Shown here in pieces: positions 1 through 8,142 of a DNA stretch of 64,000 nt. The number at the start of each line of letters is the position of its first letter. Position 1 is the stretch's first letter. The stretch is from Serratia bockelmannii (GTDB taxonomy: Bacteria; Pseudomonadota; Gammaproteobacteria; Enterobacterales; Enterobacteriaceae). The notes under the pieces are model-generated. The model was not told where the DNA came from. It made no database searches and saw only the letters and a list, made by a program, of their open reading frames with translations. Where the stretch lies: positions 930,001-994,000 of the forward strand of contig NZ_VOUX01000033.1 in the NCBI RefSeq assembly GCF_008011855.1. The letters run 5' to 3'. Both the position numbers and the translations under genes were made by a program.

Positions 1-2151
1 ATTTGGGCCCTGTGGGAAGTCGGCCCGGACTTCTGGGCGCTGACGCCGCGCCTGGACGTCACCTTCTTCTTCGGCCTGTGGCTGGTGCTGCCGTTTATCT
101 ACCGTAAGCTGGTCGCCAACGGCAAATTCGCCTACGGTGCGCTGAGCGCGGCGCTGGCGATCACCGTCATCGCACTGGCCTATGCCGTATTCAACGATCC
201 GCAAGAGATCAACGGCACCCTCGACGCCGCGCAGGTCCAGCCGAAAGACGCCACCGGCGCCGACTGGCCGGCCTATGGCCGCACCCAGGAAGGCACCCGT
301 TACTCGCCGCTGAGCCAGATCAACGACAAAAACGTTGGCCAGCTGCAAGAAGCCTGGCGTTTCCAGACCGGCGATCTGAAGACCGCCAACGATCCGGGTG
401 AGATCACCAACGAAGTCACGCCGATCAAGATCCGCGATACCCTTTACATGTGTACGCCGCACCAGAAGCTGTTCGCGCTGGATGCCGCCACCGGTAAAGA
501 AAAGTGGAAATTTGATCCGCAGCTGAAGTACAACCCGACCTTCCAGCACATCACCTGCCGCGGCGTGTCTTACCACGAAACCGCTGCAGCCGCGGGCGCC
601 GCCGGCGATGCCGCACCGGCGATGTGCGCACGCCGCATCATTCTGCCGGTCAACGACGGCCGCCTGTTCGCGCTGGACGCCGAAACCGGCAAACCGTGCC
701 CGGGCTTCGCCAACAACGGCGAGCTGAACCTGCAGAGCAACATGCCGTATGCGACGCCGGGCCACTACGAGCCGACCTCGCCGCCGGTGATCACCGATAA
801 CGTGATCGTCGTTGCCGGTGCCGTGACCGACAACTACTCCAACCGTGAGCCTTCCGGCGTGATCCGCGGCTTCGACATCAACAGCGGCAAGCTGCTGTGG
901 GCCTTCGATCCGGGCGCGAAAGATCCGAACGCCATCCCGGCGGACGAGCACCATTTCGTGCCGAACTCGCCGAACTCTTGGGCGCCGGCCGCCTATGACG
1001 CCAAGCTGGATATCGTCTATCTGCCGATGGGCGTCGCCACGCCGGACATCTGGGGCGGCAACCGCACCCCGGAAATGGAGCGCTACGCCAGCGGCCTGCT
1101 GGCGCTGAACGCCTCCACCGGCAAACTGGCCTGGTTCTATCAGACGGTCCACCACGACCTGTGGGATATGGACGTGCCGGCGCAGCCGACCCTGGCGGAC
1201 ATTACCGACAAGAGCGGTAAAAAAGTGCCGGTGATCTATGTGCCGACCAAAACCGGCAACATCTTCGTGCTGAACCGCACCAACGGCGAGCTGGTGGTGC
1301 CGGCGCCGGAGAAACCGGTACCTCAGGGCCCGGCCAAAGGCGACCGCCTGTCACCGACCCAGCCGTTCTCCGAGCTGACCTTCCGTCCTGAGAAGAAGCT
1401 GACCGGTGCGGACATGTGGGGCGCGACCATCTATGACCAACTGGTCTGCCGCGTGATGTTCCACAGCCTGCGTTATGAAGGCACCTTCACCCCGCCTTCC
1501 GAGCAGGGCACGCTGGTGTTCCCGGGTAACCTGGGCATGTTCGAATGGGGCGGCCTGGCCGTCGATACCGATCGCGAAATCGCCATCGCCAACCCGATCG
1601 CGCTGCCGTTCGTCTCCAAACTGATCCCGCGCGGCCCAGGCAACCCGATTGAGCCGCCGGAAGGCGACAAAGGCGGCAGCGGCACCGAGTCCGGCGTACA
1701 GCCGCAATATGGCGTGCCGTTCGGCGTTACCCTGAACCCGTTCCTGTCACCGTTCGGCCTGCCGTGCAAACAGCCGGCCTGGGGTTACATTTCCGCCGTG
1801 GATCTGAAAACCAACGACATCGTGTGGAAAAAACGCATCGGCACCGTGCGCGACAGCTCACCGCTGCCACTGCCGTTCAAAATGGGCATGCCGATGCTGG
1901 GCGGCCCGGTAACCACCGCCGGTAACGTGTTCTTCATCGGCGCCACCGCTGACAACTACCTGCGCGCTTTCAGCGTGACCAACGGTGAAAAACTGTGGGA
2001 AGCACGCTTGCCGGCCGGCGGCCAGGCGACGCCGATGACCTATGAGGTCAATGGCAAGCAGTACGTGCTGATCTACGCCGGTGGCCACGGTTCCTTCGGC
2101 ACCAAGCTGGGCGACTATGTGATCGCTTACGCCCTGCCCGATCAGAAGTAA
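1..2151 (+). CDS. gcd: Membrane-bound PQQ-dependent glucose dehydrogenase, 5' end cut by window
   Basis: Quinoprotein glucose dehydrogenase. It oxidises periplasmic glucose to gluconolactone and passes electrons to ubiquinone. The frame is open from base 1 and reads IWALWEVGPDFWALTPRLD, matching the membrane region of E. coli Gcd, so about 80 N-terminal residues lie outside the window. A GTG at 85 is internal and should not be taken as the start. After the last membrane segments comes the FNDPQEINGTL junction, then the eight-bladed PQQ propeller (for example DWPAYGRTQEGTRYSPL and the HHDLWDMD stretch). It ends in TAA and is followed by a strong terminator. Recognition is very sure. Confidence 0.96.
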   Translation: MWALWEVGPDFWALTPRLDVTFFFGLWLVLPFIYRKLVANGKFAYGALSAALAITVIALAYAVFNDPQEINGTLDAAQVQPKDATGADWPAYGRTQEGTRYSPLSQINDKNVGQLQEAWRFQTGDLKTANDPGEITNEVTPIKIRDTLYMCTPHQKLFALDAATGKEKWKFDPQLKYNPTFQHITCRGVSYHETAAAAGAAGDAAPAMCARRIILPVNDGRLFALDAETGKPCPGFANNGELNLQSNMPYATPGHYEPTSPPVITDNVIVVAGAVTDNYSNREPSGVIRGFDINSGKLLWAFDPGAKDPNAIPADEHHFVPNSPNSWAPAAYDAKLDIVYLPMGVATPDIWGGNRTPEMERYASGLLALNASTGKLAWFYQTVHHDLWDMDVPAQPTLADITDKSGKKVPVIYVPTKTGNIFVLNRTNGELVVPAPEKPVPQGPAKGDRLSPTQPFSELTFRPEKKLTGADMWGATIYDQLVCRVMFHSLRYEGTFTPPSEQGTLVFPGNLGMFEWGGLAVDTDREIAIANPIALPFVSKLIPRGPGNPIEPPEGDKGGSGTESGVQPQYGVPFGVTLNPFLSPFGLPCKQPAWGYISAVDLKTNDIVWKKRIGTVRDSSPLPLPFKMGMPMLGGPVTTAGNVFFIGATADNYLRAFSVTNGEKLWEARLPAGGQATPMTYEVNGKQYVLIYAGGHGSFGTKLGDYVIAYALPDQK

Positions 2152-2172
2152 CCACCGCCGTTAGTACCTCGC

Positions 2173-2203
2173 AAAGCACGCCGCAAGGCGTGCTTTTTCT
2201 TTT
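2173..2203 (+). terminator. Rho-independent terminator of gcd
   Basis: A perfect 10-bp stem (2173-2182 with 2187-2196), a GCAA tetraloop and a T-rich tail follow gcd by 22 bases. Confidence 0.92.
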
Positions 2204-2256
2204 CCCTCCCCGCTGACACCCCTCTCGCAATACCCTTAATTTTTTCACTTTCATTA

Positions 2257-2285
2257 TTGATAATGGTTATCATTCGCAATATTAT
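2257..2285 (+). promoter_or_regulatory. Sigma-70 promoter overlapped by a Fur box
   Basis: A -35 TTGATA (2257-2262) lies 17 bp before a -10 TATTAT (2280-2285). The Fur-like inverted repeat GATAATGGTTATCATTC (2259-2275) covers the -35 and most of the spacer, so binding of Fur would block polymerase. The predicted start is near 2292, giving a leader of about 87 bases before the small ORF at 2379. The leader holds a GC-rich hairpin (GCCGCC..GGCGGC, about 2349-2363). Confidence 0.75.
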
Positions 2286-2378
2286 GAATGCATGGCCCCG
2301 GCAGCGGCCTGCAATCCTACTCCAGCTTAATGGTAATACTACGATCAGCCGCCTGCGGGCGGCCTTATTCGGAGGCGC

Positions 2379-2564
2379 ATGGTCGACCATACTCGGAAGC
2401 ATAGAAAGAAAATTCTGCAAGCGGCGGTGAACACGCGGCGCGCCGGCCTGCCGTTCGCAGCGGATCCCCCTGTCGCCCCGCCCTTTATTGGCTTGGCCCA
2501 TCAGACGGAGGCGGTGCTGGTGCACCTAGTCGGCCATGATGACGTACAGGAGAAGCATAAATGA
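2379..2564 (+). CDS. Small protein 1 of a Fur-controlled pair (61 aa, unknown)
   Basis: Not recognised. This is a 61-residue, basic, mostly soluble-looking protein (MVDHTRKHRKK at the N terminus, proline-rich centre). It has an excellent Shine-Dalgarno GGAGG at 2371-2375. Its TGA overlaps the ATG of the next small ORF as ATGA, so the two are probably translationally coupled. It lies downstream of a Fur-box promoter, which suggests an iron-related role. That is inference, and the protein may simply be a leader that couples the second ORF. Confidence 0.55.
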   Translation: MVDHTRKHRKKILQAAVNTRRAGLPFAADPPVAPPFIGLAHQTEAVLVHLVGHDDVQEKHK

Positions 2565-2740
2565 ACCTGCAACCCTTTACCGCCATGCTGATGTTCGCCT
2601 ACGTGCTGCTGATGGTGCCGCTGCTCTACGTCATCGACAGCCGACTGAGCGCCAGCAGACTGGTGCGCAAAGCCACGCAAAACGTCATCATTATCGCGTT
2701 GACGCTGTTGTTCTTCAGCGCGATGACGCTTTTATACTGA
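2561..2740 (+). CDS. Small two-helix membrane protein of the Fur-controlled pair (59 aa)
   Basis: A 59-residue ORF, starting MNLQPFTAMLMFAYVLL and ending FSAMTLLY. Two hydrophobic stretches (about residues 7-25 and 41-58) are separated by a short basic loop (SRLSASRLVRKATQN), so a hairpin inner-membrane protein is likely. The ATG overlaps the stop of the upstream 61-aa ORF (ATGA), and an SD-like AGGAGAAG (2548-2555) precedes it. I recognise no family. Fur-linked expression and membrane placement would fit a small accessory of iron transport or respiration, but nothing in the sequence fixes the job. Confidence 0.55.
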   Translation: MNLQPFTAMLMFAYVLLMVPLLYVIDSRLSASRLVRKATQNVIIIALTLLFFSAMTLLY

Positions 2741-2770
2741 GGCCATCTCGCCGGTGCCCCGCGGCCGACG

Positions 2771-4204
2771 TTACTCGGCCTCCCGGCGTTTGGCCCGCGG
2801 ATATTTCCACAGCCAGCGCCCGCTGATCATGCGCCAGTAGAACAAGGCGCCGCGCACCGCCCAATCGAAGAACATCCCCAACCAGACACCCACCACGCCC
2901 ATGCCCAGTTCGATACCCAGCACATAGCCAGCCACCACACGGCAGCCCCACATGCCGAGCATCGTCACCCACATGGCAAAGCGGGCGTCGCGCGCGCCTT
3001 TCAGCCCGGCAGGCAACACCCATGAAGCGGCCCAGATCGGCATAAAGGCGGCGTTGAGCCAAATCAGGGTTTTCACCACCGTTTTCACATCATCCTGCGA
3101 GGTATAAAACGCGGCGAATACCCCGGCCAGCGGTGCCGTGCCCCAGGCGATGGCGGTCAGCCCAAGGGTCGATAGCCAGAAAATATGGCGCAGTTGCCGC
3201 TCCGCCTGACCGATCTCGCCCTTGCCGAGCCGCCGACCGACGATGATGGTCGAGGCCGATCCCAATGCGTTGCCCGGCAAGTTAATCAACGAAGCGATGG
3301 AGAAGGCGATGAAGTTGCCGGCGATAACGTTGGTGCCCATGCCGGCGACGAACATCTGCGTCAACAGCTTGCCGCCGTTGAACAGCACCGATTCGACGCT
3401 GGCGGGAATGCCGATCCCCAACACTTCCCACAGGATGCTCATCTTGAGCGGCGTGAAATAACTTTTCAGCGTAATGTGCAGCGCCGGATTAAAGCCGATC
3501 GCCAGCACATAGAGGATGGCGATGGCGCCGATATAGCGGGAAATCGTCAGCCCCAGCCCGGCGCCGACAAAGCCCAGCCCGTGCCAGCCGAGCATGCCGT
3601 AAATCAGGATGCTGCTGATGATGATATTGAGGATATTCATGCCACCATTGATCAGCAGCGGGATCTTGGTATTACCCGCGCCGCGCAACGCGCCGCTGCC
3701 GATCAGCGCAATCGCCGCCGCCGGGTAGCTCCACACCGTGGTCTGCAGGTAAGAGAGCGCCAGCGCTTTCACCTCCGGCGACGCCGCGCCGGCGATCACA
3801 TCGATGATCGATTCGCCCGCCAGGTGAATGCCCGCCGCCAACAGCACCGCCACGCCGGTCATCAAGACCAGCGACTGACGTGCCGCCGCCCGCGCACGCC
3901 GGCGATCGCGCTTGCCGAGGCTGAAGGCCACCACCACGGTGGTGCCGAGATCCACCGCGGCAAAAAAGGCAATGATCACCATGTTGAAGCTGTCCGCCAG
4001 CCCCACCCCGGCCATCGCCTCTTTGCCGAGCCAGCTCACCAGAAAGGTGCTCAGCACCCCCATCAGCAAAACGCAGGCATTCTCCAGAAAGATCGGCACC
4101 GCCAGCGGCGTGATCTCGCGCCAGAACAGCACGCGGTAGCTTTTCCGTTTGGCGTACCAGGGCGTATTTTCCACGCGCTGACGCAGTGCGGCATACAGAT
4201 TCAA
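2771..4204 (-). CDS. MATE family multidrug exporter (YeeO/EmmdR-like)
   Basis: A 477-residue integral membrane protein of the MATE family, which exports cationic drugs and dyes in exchange for H+ or Na+. It shows the two-fold MATE pattern of about 12 membrane helices, with family stretches such as LAVPIFLENACVLLMG, a GSGALRGAGNTKIPL motif in the first half and a NLPGNALGSASTIIVGRRLGKG segment in the second. The start is TTG; no in-frame ATG lies between it and an upstream stop, while a nearby ATG in another frame is quickly closed. E. coli yeeO also sits beside asn tRNAs, but orthology is only suggested. Confidence 0.9.
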   Translation of the reverse strand: MNLYAALRQRVENTPWYAKRKSYRVLFWREITPLAVPIFLENACVLLMGVLSTFLVSWLGKEAMAGVGLADSFNMVIIAFFAAVDLGTTVVVAFSLGKRDRRRARAAARQSLVLMTGVAVLLAAGIHLAGESIIDVIAGAASPEVKALALSYLQTTVWSYPAAAIALIGSGALRGAGNTKIPLLINGGMNILNIIISSILIYGMLGWHGLGFVGAGLGLTISRYIGAIAILYVLAIGFNPALHITLKSYFTPLKMSILWEVLGIGIPASVESVLFNGGKLLTQMFVAGMGTNVIAGNFIAFSIASLINLPGNALGSASTIIVGRRLGKGEIGQAERQLRHIFWLSTLGLTAIAWGTAPLAGVFAAFYTSQDDVKTVVKTLIWLNAAFMPIWAASWVLPAGLKGARDARFAMWVTMLGMWGCRVVAGYVLGIELGMGVVGVWLGMFFDWAVRGALFYWRMISGRWLWKYPRAKRREAE

Positions 4205-4230
4205 GGTGGGCTCGATGGATAAAAGTGAAA

Positions 4231-4247
4231 CATCATTTCAAATGATG
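4231..4247. promoter_or_regulatory. 17-bp palindrome upstream of the MATE gene
   Basis: CATCATTTCAAATGATG is a perfect inverted repeat (8-bp arms, one central base). It lies 26 bases upstream of the TTG start of the exporter, a suitable place for an operator. No regulator gene is adjacent. Confidence 0.35.
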
Positions 4248-4317
4248 ATCGATAAATCGTTATCCTGCAAAGAATTTTTAGGCGCCCGTAACGAGCGCAC
4301 GACAGGCTTACCCAACG

Positions 4318-4716
4318 CTACTCCATGTAGTCTTCCTGATCGGCCTGCGCCGCCGCGATAAAACGCGCGGTACTGCGGCTGAGCGTGGCGCATTTGTCCG
4401 TCAGCAGCTGATTGTCCTGCTGCAGAGTCAGGTAACGCGCCTGGGTGAGCGTCGGCAACTGTCGATACCCTACCGCATGCGTATCCCAGCCGCGATGCTG
4501 CGCCGCACGCATCGCGGTGCGTTGCAATTTCACGTCGTCCGGCACGTCGCTGCGCCCGCAGTCCACGCGCAGGAAATGCCCGCCGGCCAGCATCAGAGCG
4601 ATGTGATCCAATTGCGCCTGCAGCGGCGGCGCCGGTCGATGCGCCGTCTGCTGACAACCCGCAAGCAGCAGCAACGCCACCGCGCCGCAAAGAAACGTGC
4701 GAAACAGAGTAGACAT
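4318..4716 (-). CDS. Type II secretion pilotin lipoprotein (GspS-beta/OutS/PulS-like)
   Basis: A 132-residue lipoprotein: signal peptide MSTLFRTFLCGAVALLLLAGC with lipobox LAGC and mature Cys21. The mature part carries the pilotin pattern of a CG..DVPDD..LQRTA core, a W-D-T..Y motif and a late KCATLSRSTARFI helix, with the two cysteines that form a disulfide in PulS/OutS. Pilotins escort the secretin GspD to the outer membrane. No gsp genes are in view, so it is an orphan here, and family assignment rests on pattern recall. A longer overlapping frame exists but lacks the signal peptide. Confidence 0.72.
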   Translation of the reverse strand: MSTLFRTFLCGAVALLLLAGCQQTAHRPAPPLQAQLDHIALMLAGGHFLRVDCGRSDVPDDVKLQRTAMRAAQHRGWDTHAVGYRQLPTLTQARYLTLQQDNQLLTDKCATLSRSTARFIAAAQADQEDYME

Positions 4717-4792
4717 GGGCGCTCCCGGAAACCTGTGGGTGATGCAATGATCTTAGGTGAGCGGATGCCGGGCGGCAAGGCGGGCAGCGCGC

Positions 4793-4993
4793 TTAGCGCC
4801 GGCCGCTGCTGACCTTGGTGGCGCGAGCGGGGTTGCCGGCGACGAATTCCAGCGTAGGGGAATAATAAAACGGCAGCCAGGCGTTATAGCCGCTCTCCCA
4901 CTCCCATTTGACCGGGCAGGGCCACAGCATGTCTTCATGCAGGATGTAATAAATCCACCGCCCGGGCGGACGACGGGGTTTGCGCATTTTCAT
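4793..4993 (-). CDS. Small aromatic-rich protein (66 aa, unknown)
   Basis: Not recognised. The 66-residue product is rich in Trp and Tyr (GRWIYYILHEDMLWPCPVKW and YNAWLPFYYSP), which is unusual for a chance frame, and has basic ends. It has no clear Shine-Dalgarno and no signal peptide. It lies between the pilotin gene and the DoxX gene. A real but lineage-restricted small gene is more likely than not. Confidence 0.42.
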   Translation of the reverse strand: MKMRKPRRPPGRWIYYILHEDMLWPCPVKWEWESGYNAWLPFYYSPTLEFVAGNPARATKVSSGRR

Positions 4994-5210
4994 AGCGAGT
5001 ACGACGGCCTGATGACGTGCGATAAGGTGAACTGCTGCATTTTACCGCGATTTGGGTCGCGGGGACAGCCTGCGTTGCCGTGTGAAGCGCCCGCTAAATC
5101 TCACCCGGTGATTCGGCGTAAAGTCCGCCGTTTTACTGATCCAGAACATCTTTCGCATTCACCTTATTGATATATTGATTGAAAATCATTCCTATTCAGG
5201 AGGAAGGGCC

Positions 5211-5645
5211 ATGGTTAAGTCATTGAATGCAGTGTTCACGCGCCTTTTTGATCGTCCGGACGCCGGCAAGCTGGCACTCAGACTGACCTTTGGCGGACTG
5301 ATGCTGTTTCACGGCGTGGCGAAAATTCAGCACGGCGTCGGCTGGATTGCCGGTGCGTTGCAGGAACAGGGGCTGCCCGCCTTCATCGCCTACGGCGTGT
5401 ATGTAGGGGAGATCCTGGCGCCGATACTGATCATTTTGGGACTGTTCACCCGCCCCGCCGCGCTGGTTTACGCCTTTACGCTGGTGGTGGCATTTTTGAT
5501 GGTGGGCACCGGCAAGGTGTTCAGCGTCACTGACGTCGGCGCCTGGGGCATTGAAAACGAACTGGTGTTCTTTATGGGCGGGCTCGCCATTCTGCTGCTG
5601 GGCAGCGGCAAATACACGATCGCGCGTAATGAAGCCTATCGGTAA
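5211..5645 (+). CDS. DoxX family membrane protein
   Basis: A 144-residue DoxX-family inner-membrane protein (four helices). Members are linked to quinone or thiosulfate oxidation and redox stress, but most are uncharacterised. Seen: the N-terminal amphipathic FTRLFDRPDAGKLALRL, then a G.LMLFHG.AKI motif, a Y.GEI.API.L.LGLFTRPAAL segment and the final FFMGGLAILLLGSGKY. The start is the ATG at 5211 because of the strong AGGAGGAAG at 5198-5206; an upstream in-frame start at 5175 has no such site. A weak Fur-like stretch (about 5181-5194) precedes it but is too degenerate to call. Confidence 0.85.
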   Translation: MVKSLNAVFTRLFDRPDAGKLALRLTFGGLMLFHGVAKIQHGVGWIAGALQEQGLPAFIAYGVYVGEILAPILIILGLFTRPAALVYAFTLVVAFLMVGTGKVFSVTDVGAWGIENELVFFMGGLAILLLGSGKYTIARNEAYR

Positions 5646-5702
5646 GCCGCGCATTCCCTAAGGAGGTTTTTGGTTTGAACCTCCTCGGTGCGGAAACGGC
5701 GT

Positions 5703-6335
5703 TTAACTCTCGGCCAGGCGGTACACAGGGACCTTGCGCGTCGTGCCGGTCAGGGTGTCGAAGATCTCCGTTTCCGCCGTCACGATCGCCATGCCAGTTT
5801 TTCTTAGCCTGCGCACCTCGGCAGCAATGCGCTGGATGCCGAACCAAAACAAGCCATCCAGCGCCGTCACCGGCAACCCTTGCTCCAGCGCCAGCTTAAG
5901 CCGCTCACGCGGCGCCTTGAGCGCTTTGGCAATTTCCCGATAAGGCAGCGCATCCACGCCCGACGCAGATGTTCGGTGAATACGGGTCGACAGGCCGTAT
6001 TGGAAAGCCTCCGGCACGCCGCTCAAATCGCTTTTCAGGCTGTAGACACAGCCAAAGCGCTTGCCGTTGAACACCACATTTTTTTGACTGATCGACAACT
6101 CATCACGCAGGCCGGCAATCAGCTGCGGTGCCCGCACCAGCAATAAGCGAAACGGCAATTCAAAACTGGTCACGTAGTCCACATTGAGCAGCGCAATGCG
6201 CAGACGCTCTTCCGCCCCGGCCTGCGTCTCGCGGCACTCGTTCAACACCTCGCTCCACTGGTGCGCGAGCCGCGGGGCCTCATCCAGCGGCGCGAAATGG
6301 TATTTCTCGATGTGGTAGTCGATTCTTTCGTTCAT
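5703..6335 (-). CDS. Predicted DNA-binding protein with C-terminal winged helix (HTH_39-like)
   Basis: A 210-residue soluble protein of no certain family. The last 60 residues (about 145-200) read LEQGLPVTALDGLFWFGIQRIAAEVRRLRKTGMAIVT, the pattern of the HTH_39-type winged helix found in phage and plasmid proteins. The N-terminal part carries a conserved-looking VDYVTSFELPFRLLLVRAPQLI block and a KRFGCVYSLKSD stretch. It stands alone between DoxX and the siderophore exporter. Regulatory function is inferred from the fold only. Confidence 0.6.
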   Translation of the reverse strand: MNERIDYHIEKYHFAPLDEAPRLAHQWSEVLNECRETQAGAEERLRIALLNVDYVTSFELPFRLLLVRAPQLIAGLRDELSISQKNVVFNGKRFGCVYSLKSDLSGVPEAFQYGLSTRIHRTSASGVDALPYREIAKALKAPRERLKLALEQGLPVTALDGLFWFGIQRIAAEVRRLRKTGMAIVTAETEIFDTLTGTTRKVPVYRLAES

Positions 6336-6496
6336 GTCCGTTGGCCCCCGCGTCAGTCATCATTGCCATCAGCAAATTACCTTACCCGCGGACAACAGTA
6401 CACTATCACCGCGTTCACTTCGCAGAGGAAAGCCGGGGCGAATCATCAAACATGAGGGGAAAAGCCAAATATCGTGCTGGGTAAAAACGATGAGCA

Positions 6497-8113
6497 TCAT
6501 GACGGCGCGCCACGCGTCGATGGGACCACCTGCCCCGATTCCAGCTTGATGATGCGATCCGCCAGGTAGAAATAGCGATCGTCGTGAGTAATCGCAATAA
6601 CCGTTTTGCCTTCGGCCTTCAGCATCGGCAAGAGTTCAAGGTAAAACACAGCCTTAAACTCCGGATCCTGATCGGCGGCCCACTCATCAAACAGATAAAC
6701 CGGACGCTCTTCCAACCACGCCTGCAGTAAAGCCAGCCGTTTTCTCTGCCCCTGAGAGAGCGCGATTGTTGAAAAACGGCCGCGGGAAAAACTGACTTTA
6801 TGGCTTAACTTCAGCAGGCGCAGCAGATGTTCGACCTGCTGTTGCGTGCGCTCAGTGACAAACGCCACATCGTCAAAAAGAAAGAAGTCGTTGAACACCA
6901 CCGAAAAATGTCGGCGGTATATTTCCAGAAGATCGTCACTGATCGGCTCGCCGTTAAGCAAAATCGCGCCGTGATCAGGCGGGTAAATTCCCACCAGCAG
7001 ATTCGCCAACGTCGTCTTGCCGCTGCCGTTGCCACCGACGATAAAAATGAGTTCACCGGGCGCAATGTGCATATTCAGCGGGCCAAGGGTGAAATGTTCC
7101 CCTTCTTCGTTCTGATATTGGTAACGGACATTATCCAACGCCAACGAAGCAAAAGGGGGTGGCGTAAAATGGCGCTGTGGAACTTCGGGCCTGAGTTGCG
7201 CGCGCAGCGACTGTACCCGCTGCATGGCCACCCGCGCGCCGGCCAGGGTGGGCAGCGCGGATAACAGCCCTTCGACCGGCACAATCATATACAGAAACAC
7301 CATGATATAGCCGGTAAGCGCCCGTTCGTCCAAAGACAGCCCGTCACGCAAGCTGAACAACACCAGGCCGATGAAAGCGAAAAACAGCGCGCTTCCCCAA
7401 CTGCTCGCCAAACCGTACAACACGTAACCGCGGGTTCTCTCCCGGCGAACCGCGTCAATATTCTGCGCCAGTTCACCGCTGACGAATTGACGACGGCGCA
7501 CCGCGTTCAGCCGAAACTCCCTCGCACCGTCAAACAATTTTTTGCATTGCTGAATCAGCGTATCTTCGCGCTGACGCGATCGGCGCAACAAACGCATCGC
7601 GGGGCCGTGCGCGGCGCGGTAGCCCAGGCTGCCGCAGACAATCACCGCCAATGCCAGCGCCAGTACGCTCAATGACAGGCTGCCAAGGTAAACCAGGCAG
7701 CCAACGATAACGGCGCCGAAAATCAGCAGATTGGGCAGATTGACGAAAAACACCACCAGCGTATCGAGATCCTGTGTCAGCACCGACAGCGTTCTTGCCA
7801 TCCCCGCTTTCTCCAACAGCAGCCAGCGCGTTTCGCTGACGTCTTGCACCAGCTCGCTGCGCAAGCGCGCCTTCACCTTTTGTCCCAGCGCCATAAACGT
7901 GGTTTGAGAAACCACGCGCGTCGCCAGCATCAACAGCGTCAGTAACGCAAAATCGCCTCCTGGACTCAGCCATGACGCCTCATTGGATTGCGTCAGACCG
8001 TGATTGATCATCGCCAGCAAAGAGGCATTGCACAGCCCGCTGACGACACCGGCGACCACGGCGAGCAGTAGCCAACCGCGCACCATACGAAACAACATCA
8101 TTAATACCGACAT
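6497..8113 (-). CDS. PvdE/SyrD-type ABC exporter (cyclic peptide/siderophore export family)
   Basis: A fused ABC exporter half-molecule of 538 residues: six N-terminal membrane helices (about 1-300), then an ATPase domain with Walker A GGNGSGKTT (about 360), signature LSQGQ (about 453) and Walker B VYLFDEWAADQD (about 472). This arrangement and the DEWAADQDPEF motif are typical of the cyclic-peptide/pyoverdine-precursor exporters PvdE and SyrD. The start at 8113 is chosen because AAGGA precedes it by seven bases; GTG 8137 and ATG 8131 have no ribosome site. It is the last gene of the receptor-fhuD-fhuB operon, a few bases after fhuB. The role may be siderophore release or recycling; this is inferred. 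Confidence 0.82.
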   Translation of the reverse strand: MSVLMMLFRMVRGWLLLAVVAGVVSGLCNASLLAMINHGLTQSNEASWLSPGGDFALLTLLMLATRVVSQTTFMALGQKVKARLRSELVQDVSETRWLLLEKAGMARTLSVLTQDLDTLVVFFVNLPNLLIFGAVIVGCLVYLGSLSLSVLALALAVIVCGSLGYRAAHGPAMRLLRRSRQREDTLIQQCKKLFDGAREFRLNAVRRRQFVSGELAQNIDAVRRERTRGYVLYGLASSWGSALFFAFIGLVLFSLRDGLSLDERALTGYIMVFLYMIVPVEGLLSALPTLAGARVAMQRVQSLRAQLRPEVPQRHFTPPPFASLALDNVRYQYQNEEGEHFTLGPLNMHIAPGELIFIVGGNGSGKTTLANLLVGIYPPDHGAILLNGEPISDDLLEIYRRHFSVVFNDFFLFDDVAFVTERTQQQVEHLLRLLKLSHKVSFSRGRFSTIALSQGQRKRLALLQAWLEERPVYLFDEWAADQDPEFKAVFYLELLPMLKAEGKTVIAITHDDRYFYLADRIIKLESGQVVPSTRGAPS

Positions 8114-8142
8114 GCCGAATTCCTTGCTCATATTCACAATTT

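Noticed and set aside
2286..2378. A RyhB-like small RNA after the Fur promoter
   Set aside because: The conserved RyhB core (CACATTGC type) is absent and the hairpin lacks a real T run; a leader of the small ORFs is simpler.
3185..4222. A 345-codon plus-strand frame
   Set aside because: It is antisense to the MATE gene and has low-complexity His/Arg/Gln composition.
5175..5200. A Fur box before the DoxX gene
   Set aside because: Only about 11 of 19 positions agree with the consensus, too few to call.
5662..5684. GGAGGTT/AACCTCC hairpin after DoxX as a terminator
   Set aside because: The stem is short and no T run follows on either strand.
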